From Pseudeuparius sepicola (taxonomy: Eukaryota > Arthropoda > Insecta > Coleoptera > Anthribidae): a DNA stretch of 64,000 nt. The notes under the pieces are model-generated. The model saw only the letters and a program-made list of their open reading frames with translations, ran no database searches and was not told where the DNA came from. The stretch spans positions 12,418,001 to 12,482,000 of the forward strand of contig OY987306.1 in NCBI GenBank assembly GCA_963920635.1, read 5' to 3'. Within the stretch, counting starts at the first letter, position 1. Each line of letters starts with the position of its first letter. This document shows, piece by piece, positions 23,704-34,379 of this stretch. The position numbers were made by a program, and so were the translations under genes.

Positions 23704-23918
23704 TAATGTTGCTGTTTATAATAGTAATAATAATTCCCACCCTCACAATACTCCAATTGTTACCATTTTTGTCATAGTGACATTTAGTTTTACACTTATT
23801 CAAACGGTGGAAACAGCCAACAACCAAAGAAACACGTTCTGTCTAGAATTAAAGGACTTAATTTTATACTGGATGTTCCTTATTTTGTTATATTTATGAC
23901 ACTGGTAATTATAGCTGG

Positions 23919-24230
23919 TGTTAGAGCGTTTAATCGAAGCAACCCCAACAAAGTCTGGTCCGAGCTGGTTGAGAGCCAGTGAAAAGGATTTCTAGTGGAA
24001 ATCAAGAAATTACACAAGAGAAACGAGAGCTGAACTTTGTCAGTCGGAACAGCGGTACAAGAGGAAGGGAGTAGCGAGACGGCAATAAGGAACTCGCGGG
24101 AGTCAGCCAGCAGAAATAAAGGCCATCTCTTATTCCACCTCTGTTCAGAGTAAGAGTAAAATGTTCAATAAATTCAATAAGTTTCCCACCTCAGTAAATA
24201 CCGGTTTAGTCATCAATAAATACCCAAGTT
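23919..24230 (+). repeat. putative BEL/Pao 5' LTR fragment
   Basis: Starts TGTTAGAGCG and soon reads ATCGAAGCAACCCCAACA, a motif that recurs with one change (ATCGAAGGAACCCCAACA) at 27956 downstream of a second TGTTAGAG (27825). CAATAAATACC near 24213 could be a poly(A) signal. The right boundary is a guess. The internal segment from here to 25030 lacks a recognisable gag. Confidence 0.5.
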
Positions 24231-25029
24231 GATTTTAGGCATTTGTTTTCCTCCATGGTCTACCCCTTCGTATTTTGCCTACCTTGCACTTGCATATTAA
24301 ATGCATTGATTATTATGCCTCTACTCGTTTGTTTTTTTTTTTAATTTTTTGAACTAAGTATACTTTTATAATTAAAAAATAATAAAATTATGAAAGTTTA
24401 TCATTAAATCTTAAAAAAGACAAATAAGAATAAACACCGGTGTAACAGCGTCTTTTTAAAATTTTATGATAAAACTAAATTTTCTTTCTTTGATTTTTCA
24501 GCTAGAAATAGGATATCGAGATACGGTTTTCACTAGCCTATTCACTACATTTTTATGAAAAAAAAAGTAATATTATTGCATTTAATTTTTTTGAGAATTT
24601 TGCAATTTTCTGTTATTATATCAAAAAACGCGCTCTAGCGGCATCACTGAGACTTAGACATATCACGGGTAAGATGGGTTTGATGGACCAATAAATGCTT
24701 TTTCCATCGAGACCAAGTTTGTTAAAATCCGTTCAGTCATTTAGGACCTCTTTATTTTAATAGATATGTCAAAAAGTGTTAAACAAATATTACTCGAATA
24801 AAGCTTACCTTTAAAAAGCATATATTATTTTGGTAACATTACTAGGTGGATTTCATTGAAAAATCACTTTAAAAGTTTAAAATGGCGGTTACGCCCCCTG
24901 GTGACTATCTTGGAAATCTGAAAATAATTTCCAGGTTTTACTCTTGGCCACTTTATTCTAAAAAAATTTTACCGCAAGTCTCTACGACGAATAGTTTCCG
25001 AGATACAGCACTTTGCATTCTTATCTGAC
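24231..25029. other. no recognised gene between LTR fragment and pol remnant
   Basis: AT-rich. Ends in CACCCTGTA at 25021-25029, the usual outer end of the fold-back elements here, directly abutting the reverse-transcriptase fragment. An insertion or rearrangement has probably replaced the gag and protease region. Confidence 0.4.
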
Positions 25030-27706
25030 CACCCTGTACATGGACGATTTACTGACAGGGGCAGACACAGAAAGGGAATTATTAAAATTGCTAGGGGAAT
25101 TTCCTACATTCTTGATAGAGCTGGTTTCAATTTATGAAAATGGCTTTGCAATAGAAATGAAACTTTAGATAGATTTGATGTCAATGATCAGTTAGAGATG
25201 AACTTTGCAAATCGCGAACACAACAAAACTTTGGGAGTTTCTTGGAACTCAAATAAGGATATGATTCAATATAAGATTAATAAAATAAATACTTGTCCAA
25301 ATCAAATAACTAAGATAGTAATATTGTCGGTTACTTGTCAAATTTTTGATCCAATGGGATTATTAGGTCCAATAATAATTGTAGCGAAAATAATGATGCA
25401 AGACTTGTGGAAATTATGGTTAGAATGGGATGAGACGGTGCCGCAAGGTTTTGCAAATAAGTGGATAGCTTTTAATGATAATCTACCTAAAATAAAATAA
25501 GAATCCCTAGACAAGTTTCATTTTCGGAAAGTGTTAGGATAGAAATACACGGTTTCTGCGATGCTTCCGAAGGAGCCTATGGAGCATGCATTTTTATAGG
25601 ATGCTCAGGCAAAATAACTTGTGAATTAGTGTGCGGTAAATCCAGAGTTGCACCGACTAAACAAATAAGTTTGCCTCACTTAGAATTATGTGGCGCGGTA
25701 TTGTTAGCTAACTTGGCAAAAAAAGGTTAAATCCAATATGGAAATAAATTTCAATAGTAAATATTATTGGACAGATTCGATAATCACCCTCGGGTGGATC
25801 AGAAAATGTAGTAACTGGAGGACGTTCATTGCGAATCGTGTTACTTGTTTTTCGGTGATTCAAGAAAATAAAATTATAATAGAATTAATGAACAAATTTT
25901 CATCCTTAATAAAGTTGCAAAGAGTGTTTGCTTATGTTCAGAGATTCATCTCAAATTCCAGATTAAAAGAAAAAATGAAAGACAATTAAGAATATTAAGT
26001 ACACAGGAGTTAGAAGATTCATTGAACGAGTTAATTAAGGTTATTCAAATCAAGAATTTCCCAAAGGAATATAATAATCTGAAAAATAAAGGGTCAATAA
26101 ATAAAAATGGTCCACTACTTCCTTTAAATCCTTTTATTAAAAATGAATTACTAAGGGTAGGGGCTAGGTTGAGAAACTCACAGCACAATTTTGACATGAA
26201 ATATCAAATAATCTTACCTAAATCTAGTTAATTAACCACATTAATACTTAGACATGAGCATGAAAGGTTACTCCACTGTGGTGTCCAATCCTTACTATGT
26301 TCCATTAGAGAGAGGTACTGGCCGATTTTGCGACGAAATTCCTGTAAGAAAGTAGTAAAGAGTTGTATTAAATGTTTTAGAGCAAATCCGAGCGATACTA
26401 CTTAGCTTATGGGTGATCTTCCTGACATCAGAGCTAATAGATATTCTCTATTTTCTCATGTTGGTATTGATTATGGCGGTCCATTCAATATCAAGGATAG
26501 GAAGACTAGGGGAGCGAATTACTGAAGGCATAAATGTGTTTGTTTGTTTGTATGTATGAGCACTCGTGCAGTATACATCGAGCTTGTTTCTGAGCTGGCT
26601 ACCAACGTATTTTTTGCAGTGTTAGGCAGGTTTATCAGTGGGCGTGGAAGGCCGATCACAATTTTCCCAGATAATGGTTCTAATTTCATAGGAGCAAATA
26701 ATGAGCTTACTAAATTATATGAATTTTTAGAGTCAAATAACTAATTAATAACAAATTACTTGGCAAATAATGACAAGATCAATTGGCGATTTATACCTGC
26801 CAGATCTCCAAATTTTGGGGGAATCTGGGAAGCCGGGATAAAAAGTACGAAGTACCATATAAAAAAACTTGTAACTCAGCGTCCGACTTATGAGGATTGC
26901 TCCACATTGTTGGTGCGAATTGAGGGTATACTAAACTCGCGTCCACTCTGTTCTTTCGGGAACGGACCCGGACGAACACCCATATAAAAGTTGGGTCAGT
27001 GGCCCCCAATTAATGTCATTGGCTGATTTTCTAGTAATGGCATCTAGTTGGGTGGACCTTCTGGTAAAAAAAAATTACTTAGTGCACTTAAATACATCAA
27101 TAAATTTGAACACAAGCTCATTGGCATGTGGGTGCATGCAAAAAATGATTTGTATTGTGAAAAGATCTGTTGTTATGTAATGACTGTTTTGCAATTAAGG
27201 ACCGGAACCGTACATACACGCATGCGCTTCCTGCTGTGGTCCACTGGGCACAGATCCTCAGGTGGCCGCAGTCCCGAAAGGGTTAAGTGAAGATCCAAAT
27301 GACCCTGAATGCACTGACTCCCGCGCATTTTTTGGTTGGGAAAGAATTGACAGCCCTTCCAGAAGTTGACTTGACAGAAGTTCCAGAAAATAGTCTTAAT
27401 AAATGGCAGCGGGTGTAAGCAATAACTCAACACTACTGGACAATCCAAAGGGTGAAGTGGAGAACTCATTGCCAAGACTTACTGAAGGTTGGCGCCTTAG
27501 TGCTTATCAAGAATGAAAGGATGCCAAGCATGTTATGTCAGCTAGGCAGGATCTCCAAGCTTCGACCAGGCAAGGATGGTGTAACTCGTGTTGTGGACAA
27601 ATGGGTGCCCAACGGTGAGGTGACATGTGGTGTAAACAAGATATGTGTCTCTCCTGTTGACGTTGAAAGCAGCAGATATGTATCTCGATTTAGACCAACC
27701 CGATGA
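25030..27706 (+). pseudogene. BEL/Pao retrotransposon pol remnant (RT, RNase H, integrase)
   Basis: A Pao-type polyprotein can be followed through many frame changes. It starts at the RT active-site box MDDLLTGADTERELL (25036), then FDVNDQLEMN and LGVSWNSNKDMIQYKI (25170-25300), DPMGLLGPI (25355) and RNase H with IEIHGFCDASEGAYGACIF (25540). YYWTDSIITLGWI (25760) follows, then a zinc H2C2 segment with CCHCGVQSL-like spacing (HERLLHCGVQS, CIKCF; 26250-26400). Integrase blocks are GIDYGGPF, FPDNGSNFIGANNEL (26665) and RSPNFGGIWEAG (26800). The region after 27280 reads LVGKELTALPEVDL and the C-terminal VGALVLIKNERMPS domain (DUF5641-like). Gag, protease and most of RT are absent, and there are several stops and frameshifts. 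26990-27275 looks like foreign sequence inserted between integrase parts. Confidence 0.88.
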
Positions 27707-27824
27707 ATGACTTTATTTGTATAATGTAAACGCTAAGTAGTTAAGAGTTTTAATAATTTAATAATTTACTTGTATCTTGTTAATTTATTTGAAAATACTT
27801 ATGTATTGTCAAGGCGGGCGGAAT

Positions 27825-27974
27825 GTTAGAGTGTTTTAGTTCGTCTCCTATTTTGATATCGCAGCAATGTAATTGTCATAGAAAAAATAATAATTAACGT
27901 CAGCTCTAATAAGAGGTTCACAATAAATAGCAAAAAAGGAAAAACAGTTTGTATCAATCGAAGGAACCCCAACA
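27825..27974 (+). repeat. putative BEL/Pao 3' LTR start
   Basis: TGTTAGAG at 27825 follows a purine-rich AAGGCGGGCGGA, as expected for a polypurine tract next to a 3' LTR. The ATCGAAGGAACCCCAACA motif at 27956 corresponds to the one 18 bp into the 5' fragment. About 118 bp is therefore extra here (or lost there). The LTR's true right end was not determined. Confidence 0.55.
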
Positions 27975-28798
27975 CCTGGATCTCTGCCACACATTGATTG
28001 TAGAGCTTCTATATATACAAAATAATACAGAAACTACTTAACCTATTTCTAACTAATATAAGATTAATTATTATAGAAAATCACACAATAAATACAATAA
28101 TGTTTAGACGTTTAGTAGGTACAGAATGGAACTTATGTATATTTTTTGTTCAAATTTGGTATATGGTGGTTTTGTGGTGCCCTGATTAACGCTGTGGTGT
28201 CAGATTTTAAATAAAAAAAATCGCTAAATGATTTTCGTCTTTTGTTTTTAGAAAAAAATTCGTACTAGGCCTTGAAAATTGAGATTAAGACGTGAAATTT
28301 TGCACTAACGTAAAGAGTTTTTTGTGGCCTATTATTAGAAGAAGAAAAAACGGCTAAAATCGGATGAAGAATAAAAATTTTACAGAGGTGTCTCCAAACG
28401 GGCCACACTGTATATATATAAACATTTATCTCTAGGTGGCTCGGAAGCCTATTTGTCATCAGTCATCAGTATCCAATGTTTTCAAATATTTGCATCAACA
28501 TACTGCTTTAAGGAACATACAATTTAACCCTCTTTGTAACCATTTTTTCATCAACATCAACAATTATGCCCTGTTAGAAAATTTCGGAGTAATAACTACT
28601 GTCTGCATCTCATACTATTTTACAGAAAAATTGCATTATATTAATTAATTTTATATTCAGCCATGGCCAAATGATATAAACTTAGTGTGATAACAAAACC
28701 ACTAGCTGAATAAACATAAATTACGAGCATTGTTAGCTACAATTATACAACCCTTATACACATAGGTTGTCTGGAAATAATTGTATTATTTGTTTCAG
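27975..28798. other. intergenic or intronic; fold-back fragment
   Basis: 28140-28240 resembles the arm of the repeat at 18769-19570 (GTTCAAATTTGGTATA, then GATTAACGCTGT and CAGATTTTAAATAAAAA). No first exon of the ZNRF-like gene was found: no open frame encodes a Met-Gly myristoylation start or another plausible N-terminus here. Confidence 0.5.
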
Positions 28799-28894
28799 GT
28801 ATAAAATGTCCCGTATGCAGCAAATTTGTTATTCCAGATGACATCGAATGTCACTTGGTCATGTGCCTAACCAAGCCTAGACTATCTTACAACG
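28799..28894 (+). CDS. ZNRF1/2-like E3 ubiquitin ligase, internal exon (zinc finger)
   Basis: The exon lies between a TTTGTTTCAG acceptor and a GTATGT donor. With the first two bases completing a codon begun upstream, it reads IKCPVCSKFVIPDD, then IECHLVMCLTKPRLSYN. The C-x2-C...H-x3-C pattern is the zinc finger that precedes the RING in vertebrate ZNRF1 and ZNRF2, and the KPRLSYN stretch is a hallmark of that family. The reading phase joins the exon at 29332. ZNRF proteins are membrane-anchored (N-myristoylated) ligases of endosomes, lysosomes and synaptic vesicles; the anchor would be on an exon not seen here. Confidence 0.93.
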
Positions 28895-29331
28895 GTATGT
28901 ACATTTTTCATTTGGTAGATTGTAGATTTTATAAAAGTAACAAATCTGTATAGAGAAACAAAGGAATTATTAGGGAGAGGGAGTTGGATAAAACGAGACG
29001 CTAAAGCAATATTGTATTGAAATCTGGATAGCAATACTTTAAAAAATAATCAGTCATGTCATTAAACAGTTAAACCTTACTAATTAAAAGTACATCGGAT
29101 AAAACAGTAAAGCTGTATTACCTGCCAGTCTTTATCACCTGACTAATGTCTTCTAGTTTCAATGCCCATTGGTGTCAAAATTGAGAAGTAAAAGCACAAA
29201 GAAAATACTTATGTGTTTAGCATTTTTTGATAAAATGTTTTTTTACTTTGGTTTTTCTAAATACGCTTTACCTATTTCTCATGTTTGTCTTATATCTTCA
29301 TAGATCATTGAATCATTCTTTTAATTTGCAG
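28895..29331 (+). other. intron of the ZNRF-like gene (437 bp)
   Basis: GTATGT at the 5' end, a pyrimidine-rich TTCTTTTAATTTGCAG at the 3' end, and AT-rich throughout. No repeat recognised. Confidence 0.85.
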
Positions 29332-29437
29332 AAGATGTACTGACTGATGATAAAGGAGAATGTGTCATATGTTTAGAAGAATTAAGTCAAGGAGATGTGA
29401 TAGCTAGACTTCCTTGTTTATGTATATATCATAAAAC
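29332..29437 (+). CDS. ZNRF1/2-like E3 ubiquitin ligase, exon with RING first half
   Basis: Acceptor TTTGCAG, donor GTAAGT. The split Glu codon joins the previous exon, and the exon reads DVLTDDKGECVICLEEL, then SQGDVIARLPCLCIYHKT. CVIC gives the first RING cysteine pair; CLC and the H of YHK give the next zinc ligands. ECVICLEEL...GDxIARLPCLCIYHK is nearly invariant in animal ZNRF1/2, so the assignment is firm. The RING recruits a ubiquitin-loaded E2. The exon ends in the second base of the Thr codon, which the last exon completes. Confidence 0.95.
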
Positions 29438-32400
29438 GTAAGTAGACTTAACTTTGTTTAAAATGAACATAGCTTTAAATGTCTACTAAATACAAGTGTA
29501 AAATATCTGATTAAAGCATTCGGGCAATGTATGGGTAGAGGAATACATTTTTAGTTTTTGCGACCTGGGTTTAGGGTTTTTTCCTATTTCCTTGAGTGAT
29601 AGACAAAAAGTAGCTAAGGTGTACTGGGCTTGATTTCAAGAAGAGTTCAATGCCACAAACCGAATCCTGATTTTATTATATTTATTTGTTTGAGCGTTAC
29701 AAAGTGTTTTTCGTGTTTCTTAAATGTTCAATAACTTTTTTGTTTGTGAACGAACAAAAAATGTTCTTACTGAAATTGAAAATATTCACAAAAACATCGA
29801 TAGGATAAGGATTTTTTTACATTACGATAGGTACACATCTATAAGGTGTTCCCTCAGACGTAGCGGTGTTGGAATGTCTCCTCCGCATATAGCTTGATGT
29901 AGTGTGGAACTGTTTTGCCTTTGCCTGGGGTCGAACCCGAACCCCTAGCAGAAAATCCTTTTTAATTTTTCTGAGATAATGTCTATTTTCCTTTCTTTCA
30001 TGTTCATTGGTTTACACCCTTTACATATGAAAGTTCTTCTCCACTTCCATTTTAATTTTTAAATGTATATTTTGATATATCTTTTTATTAGAAAACAATG
30101 GATTTGATTACAATACAGAATGAAATTAGGATTCACATACTCCTTGGATTCTATCAATTAACTTCTAGTATTTAGAGGGTTTGGGTAGACGTTGTATTGC
30201 AAATAGCACCACACAAAAAGCATAGCCAAATGTTCAGGATAATTATTATTGTTTAGACATAAATAGTATACAGCATAATGTGCAGAAGCTCAGTCCATCT
30301 GGAGCGAGCCATTCATTTAATACATTAAGAGGTATGTCATCTAGAATATCTAGGAAAATGACTAATGCATTTAAAATTATTCTTAGTCGCAAATTGATAA
30401 GTTCTGTATTGTGACAACATTTCACGTAGGCTTATTTTACCCACCCCTAAATGATTCCAGTATAAAGTTGTTATTTTGTCTTATAAAGCACAAAGGTAAA
30501 GACCTGTATAAATTTTCAGTTGTTTCGAAAATATTCAAAAAACCATTTTCAAAAATTTCAATCTGAAATCTCAAAAACGTATGCACTTCCCAACCAATAT
30601 ACTTTACTTTTTATTTTAGAAAGTTCCATTTGGCTGGTGCAATCCGGAATAAGCTTGGCCAATTCATTTACCTGAAATATTTGGCTTAAGAGCATCTTGA
30701 TGTCAATGTACAATAATGAAAACTGTTGATTTTGTTAGATTATTCTACTGTTAAAATTTTTTCATGTCTAACATATAAAAGAAAATTTACAAGAAAAATA
30801 GGACATTTTTATTTGGGATAGTTGTTCCAAATTAAAACTTTTGTCTATAGTGTCCAATTTAGGCTAAGTAAAATTGGGGTTATGTCAATTGAAAAAGTGA
30901 CAGTGACGTCATATCGTGAATAACTATGGCATTTGTTGCGTTCAATGCAGGCCGAATTTGGTAATCACTAGGTAACTTTGACAGCGCCGTAATCGCTGCC
31001 GTGGTACGTTGAACGACCAATTTATAACTAGGTGTTGTCTCTCATTAGATTTTTTTGTAGGTTATGTTTATGTATTTATTTTCGGTATTTTCTATTTTCG
31101 TTTTTAGAATAACTTGATTTTCCGTGTCTATATTTTACCATTTTGGCTAATTTTTATAATGACGACCAAGAACCAAGAAATAATAAACAACTGCACAGAG
31201 TTAATAATACAAGAAGCAGTTATAACCACTTTTCCACAACTGTCTCTTACAATTTCCCAACCTTCCATTTTTTATTTATTTATTTCGTGAATAATTATTC
31301 TTTTGTGGAAAAATAAACAAAATTAACGATAACCCAACAAGAATTTCGAGGTTAAGCATTTCAGAATAACAGAGAGAGCAGGAACGATAAAAAAGGATAG
31401 AAACATGATAAGTCCGCTACCAAGAAAATCTAGCAAAAATGAAATCACTGCCGAACCGAGGGCAGCGATAGCTAGCGTTATCTGTCATTTCCGCCCATTC
31501 AATGCGCATTGACGTAAAGCGCTGGAAGCGATTACAGAATTCTCACATAAAGTCCAATCTCATTCCCTTACATTTTTTTTATTTAAATTTTGCTTGACAT
31601 TTTTTAGATGCGTAGGGTGTGGGAAAAATTTGTTTAGCAGCCAGGTTACATAAAAATAAAAAAAAATAAGTTAACATGGCAAACAAGAAAGTATTTATGC
31701 ACTAAATTAATTTACATTTAATATTGAAATCGTGATTTTGGGAACCTTTACTAAGCCTTCTTTTCAAAGTAAAAGTTAGTTTATTATTATTTCAAGATCA
31801 ATTTCAATTTATGACAAAATTACATAATCATGAATAAATTGACTCGTCGATAATCAAGTTGTGCATCTCTTCCCAGTAAATTTTCCAATACAACATTTTA
31901 AATACTTTCCAGATGTTAACGTAATTTCTGTAAGCACTGCTATTTTGTTATGTTGTCTCTATCTAGGAGGGTAAAATATAGCTTCAGATGCAGAAATAAA
32001 ATTTAATTAGGTTGTTGTTCTGCCCTTTTTATAAAACCACAAAAGTAATAAATATTGTTCGTTTTTTATCAGAATGAAATCAACAATAAACTAGCCAATC
32101 ATAACCTAAACACAGCATAGTCCCCGCACCAAATTTAAAATTTTTGTTGCTAATCAGTTTATCATTTATGCAACCATCATTTCAGTAACGAAATTTGATA
32201 ATTTCAGTTAACAAACATGGATGTTATCGAAATAACACAGATTATTTTTTATAGTCTAAATTTTCGCGCTTCATTTTGTGAGAAATGTAACGAATGTGTT
32301 ATTTCATGAAATTACCAGATTTTATTTTAACAAAACATGTCATTTCTGGAACTAATGTCATTTCGGTAACACAACTTTAATAATTAATTAATGTTCATAT

Positions 32401-32744
32401 AATAATATTGCATTGAAAATTTTAACCCGTCTTATTCCTGAACTAAAAGTCTGTTGTGTAACAAGTTTTATCAAAATCGGTCCACAAATAAAGATTTTAC
32501 AAGCTTGGTAAGTCCTTAGTGGACGCACTGTATGTGGGAATGACCCCCATGTCATTTATGAAACTCATGTTTAATTTATGTCAAAAGATGCAAACTTAAA
32601 AAATAAAATCAACATATTTAGGCATTTATCTTTAAACTGTACGTGCTTACTGGGATGGTATGCTGCATTCCATTACAAAATGGTGCGATATGCGTTCAAC
32701 GCGCCATTAATATTTTATTTTAATTAGTACTATTATTATTTCAG
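29438..32744 (+). other. intron of the ZNRF-like gene (3307 bp)
   Basis: Bounded by GTAAGT and TTATTATTTCAG. It contains no open frame of note. A TGGGGTCGAACCCGAACC stretch near 29930 looks faintly like a tRNA B box on the minus strand, but no A box or tRNA fold was found. 30900-31550 has GC-richer patches of unknown origin. Confidence 0.8.
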
Positions 32745-32802
32745 ATGTATAGATCAGTGGTTTGAAGTAAACAGGTCATGCCCGGAACATCCAGGAGATT
32801 AG
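32745..32802 (+). CDS. ZNRF1/2-like E3 ubiquitin ligase, terminal exon
   Basis: After a TTTCAG acceptor the exon completes the Thr codon and reads CIDQWFEVNRSCPEHPGD, then TAG at 32800-32802. C-I-D-x-W-F and CPEH finish the RING; the last ligand is His, as in the vertebrate proteins, which end almost identically. The three exons give 85 residues, equal to the conserved C-terminal part. The missing N-terminus in this family is low-complexity apart from the myristoylation site. The gene appears intact here, with clean splice sites and no stops, amid heavily decayed transposons. Confidence 0.95.
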
Positions 32803-33016
32803 CGGAGCTAACTGAAATAACTAATAAGATATTTTTGTATATATGTAAATATTTCATTGATGAAACAAGAAAACTAAGGAATTTTAATATTACGAAATGT
32901 GGGGAATATTGAAGTATTGGAGCGGTTTATAAGAATGTTATACTATTTTAAACATATTGTCAAGTTTTATGTAAGCTATACTGTTTTATATTAGGTTATT
33001 TTTTAGTGATAATAAA
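32803..33016 (+). terminator. 3' UTR and poly(A) signal of the ZNRF-like gene
   Basis: AATAAA at 33011-33016, 209 bp after the stop, followed by a TG-rich GTGTGAATGCGTGCTGTTG, the usual downstream element. Additional AATAAA motifs farther on (e.g. about 33663) could be alternative sites. Confidence 0.7.
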
Positions 33017-34377
33017 GTGTGAATGCGTGCTGTTGACTTTGAGTTGAGATGATTTAATATCTTGTTTCTGTGATAGTTGAAACTTTATTTAAAATTTTAA
33101 CCTTACATTTTTCTGTAAATTTTTTTCGCAATTTTGCTTTTAGTTTTATTTTTTATTGCTCAACATGAGAGGTATTCTTGTATTATTTGAAAAGGTTCTG
33201 AAATAATTAAAATTTATATTCCTTAATTTCATTATGTATATGGGGAAACTGGTTTACGTGAAGGTCTTTGTTTCAGGTTTAAGCACCAGTTGGAATGATC
33301 ATTGTGTATTCAAGTAATGCTTAAACAAGAATATGATATATCCTAATAGTAATATTGGAAAAAATCTGAAACAAGGCTTTACATGTTTATTAATTACTAA
33401 GCATTATTAAAGCAGTAAACATATTTATATAGTTAGACAAAATGAAGACAATCTTTTTATAAATTATTTCCATTAAACAATTATTTAGATGGTATATATT
33501 TACAAAAGTATGCTGAATAGTATTATTATGTTATTAACTGAATTTTGTTTGTTATTTATTGTGCCGAAGGCTGCCAATGGCCTAAAAGTTTCCCCAACAC
33601 AAAATTTGCTATCTGTATTTTATAAATGCTAACTTTATATTTCATTAAATGGTTTTGTTTTAAATAAACCATAGTTTTTTTCAAACTTGCTTAAGTAGGT
33701 ATCTCAATATAAGGTGAATTACATGTGGTATACAATTTCTTCCTAGTGTAAGTTTAAAAACTGCCAGCGTATCTTTGTTACTATAGAAGCTGAAAGGTTT
33801 TACAGTGTAAAAGGTATTATAGTGTAAGTCTGCATAAGTGATAATATATACTACTAAGAGAGCCCCACAGAATCTACCTGACTAAAAAAGTTAATAAAAA
33901 TAAATAAGGAGAAAGCTGAAAATTCACACAAATTATTAGGCACATCCTATATTTTTGAAAAAAATTCAGTAATAGAGTTTCTAGCATCCATGTGGCGATT
34001 CCTTATTTTCTTGTAAAGTGCCACTACTCTCACATACACTTTCTAAAAACATTGTACAGAATGTTTGTCATGATGTAAATAATTTTAACCACAATGAGGG
34101 AGACCCATTAAAAAATGCGAAAAAAAATGTCAAGTTGGAAAGGTGGGACAAATCAACCTTTAACAACTGAGTAACTCGACAGTCATAGTTGAAAGCAAAT
34201 GACCAAGGCGAATCCTGGAGGCTGTTGCTGCCAGATTTCATTATTCAATCTTATCGTTGAAGGCAGGATCGGCTTGTCCAGGCAGCGCCGTCGCAATGAC
34301 AAGGCCAAATTCAAATTTCAAGATGTCTACTTGGTAAATTTGGTAAAAGAAAACACTTTAAAATGATTGTTTACATA
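33017..34377. other. gene-free flank with a Penelope scrap
   Basis: Apart from the Penelope fragment at 33570-33665, nothing was recognised. The DNA is AT-rich with no open frame of note. Confidence 0.5.
33570..33665 (-). mobile_element. short Penelope-like element fragment
   Basis: AATGGCCTAAAAGTTTCCCC and the following sequence to TTTCATTAAATGGTTTTGTT match, with substitutions and a small deletion, the Penelope segment at about 41603-41705 (GIY-YIG start region). Only about 95 bp remain. Confidence 0.75.
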
Positions 34378-34379
34378 TA

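Noticed and set aside
29925..29960. tRNA-like B box (GGTTCGGGTTCGACCCC on the minus strand)
   Set aside because: No A box, acceptor stem or cloverleaf could be found around it.
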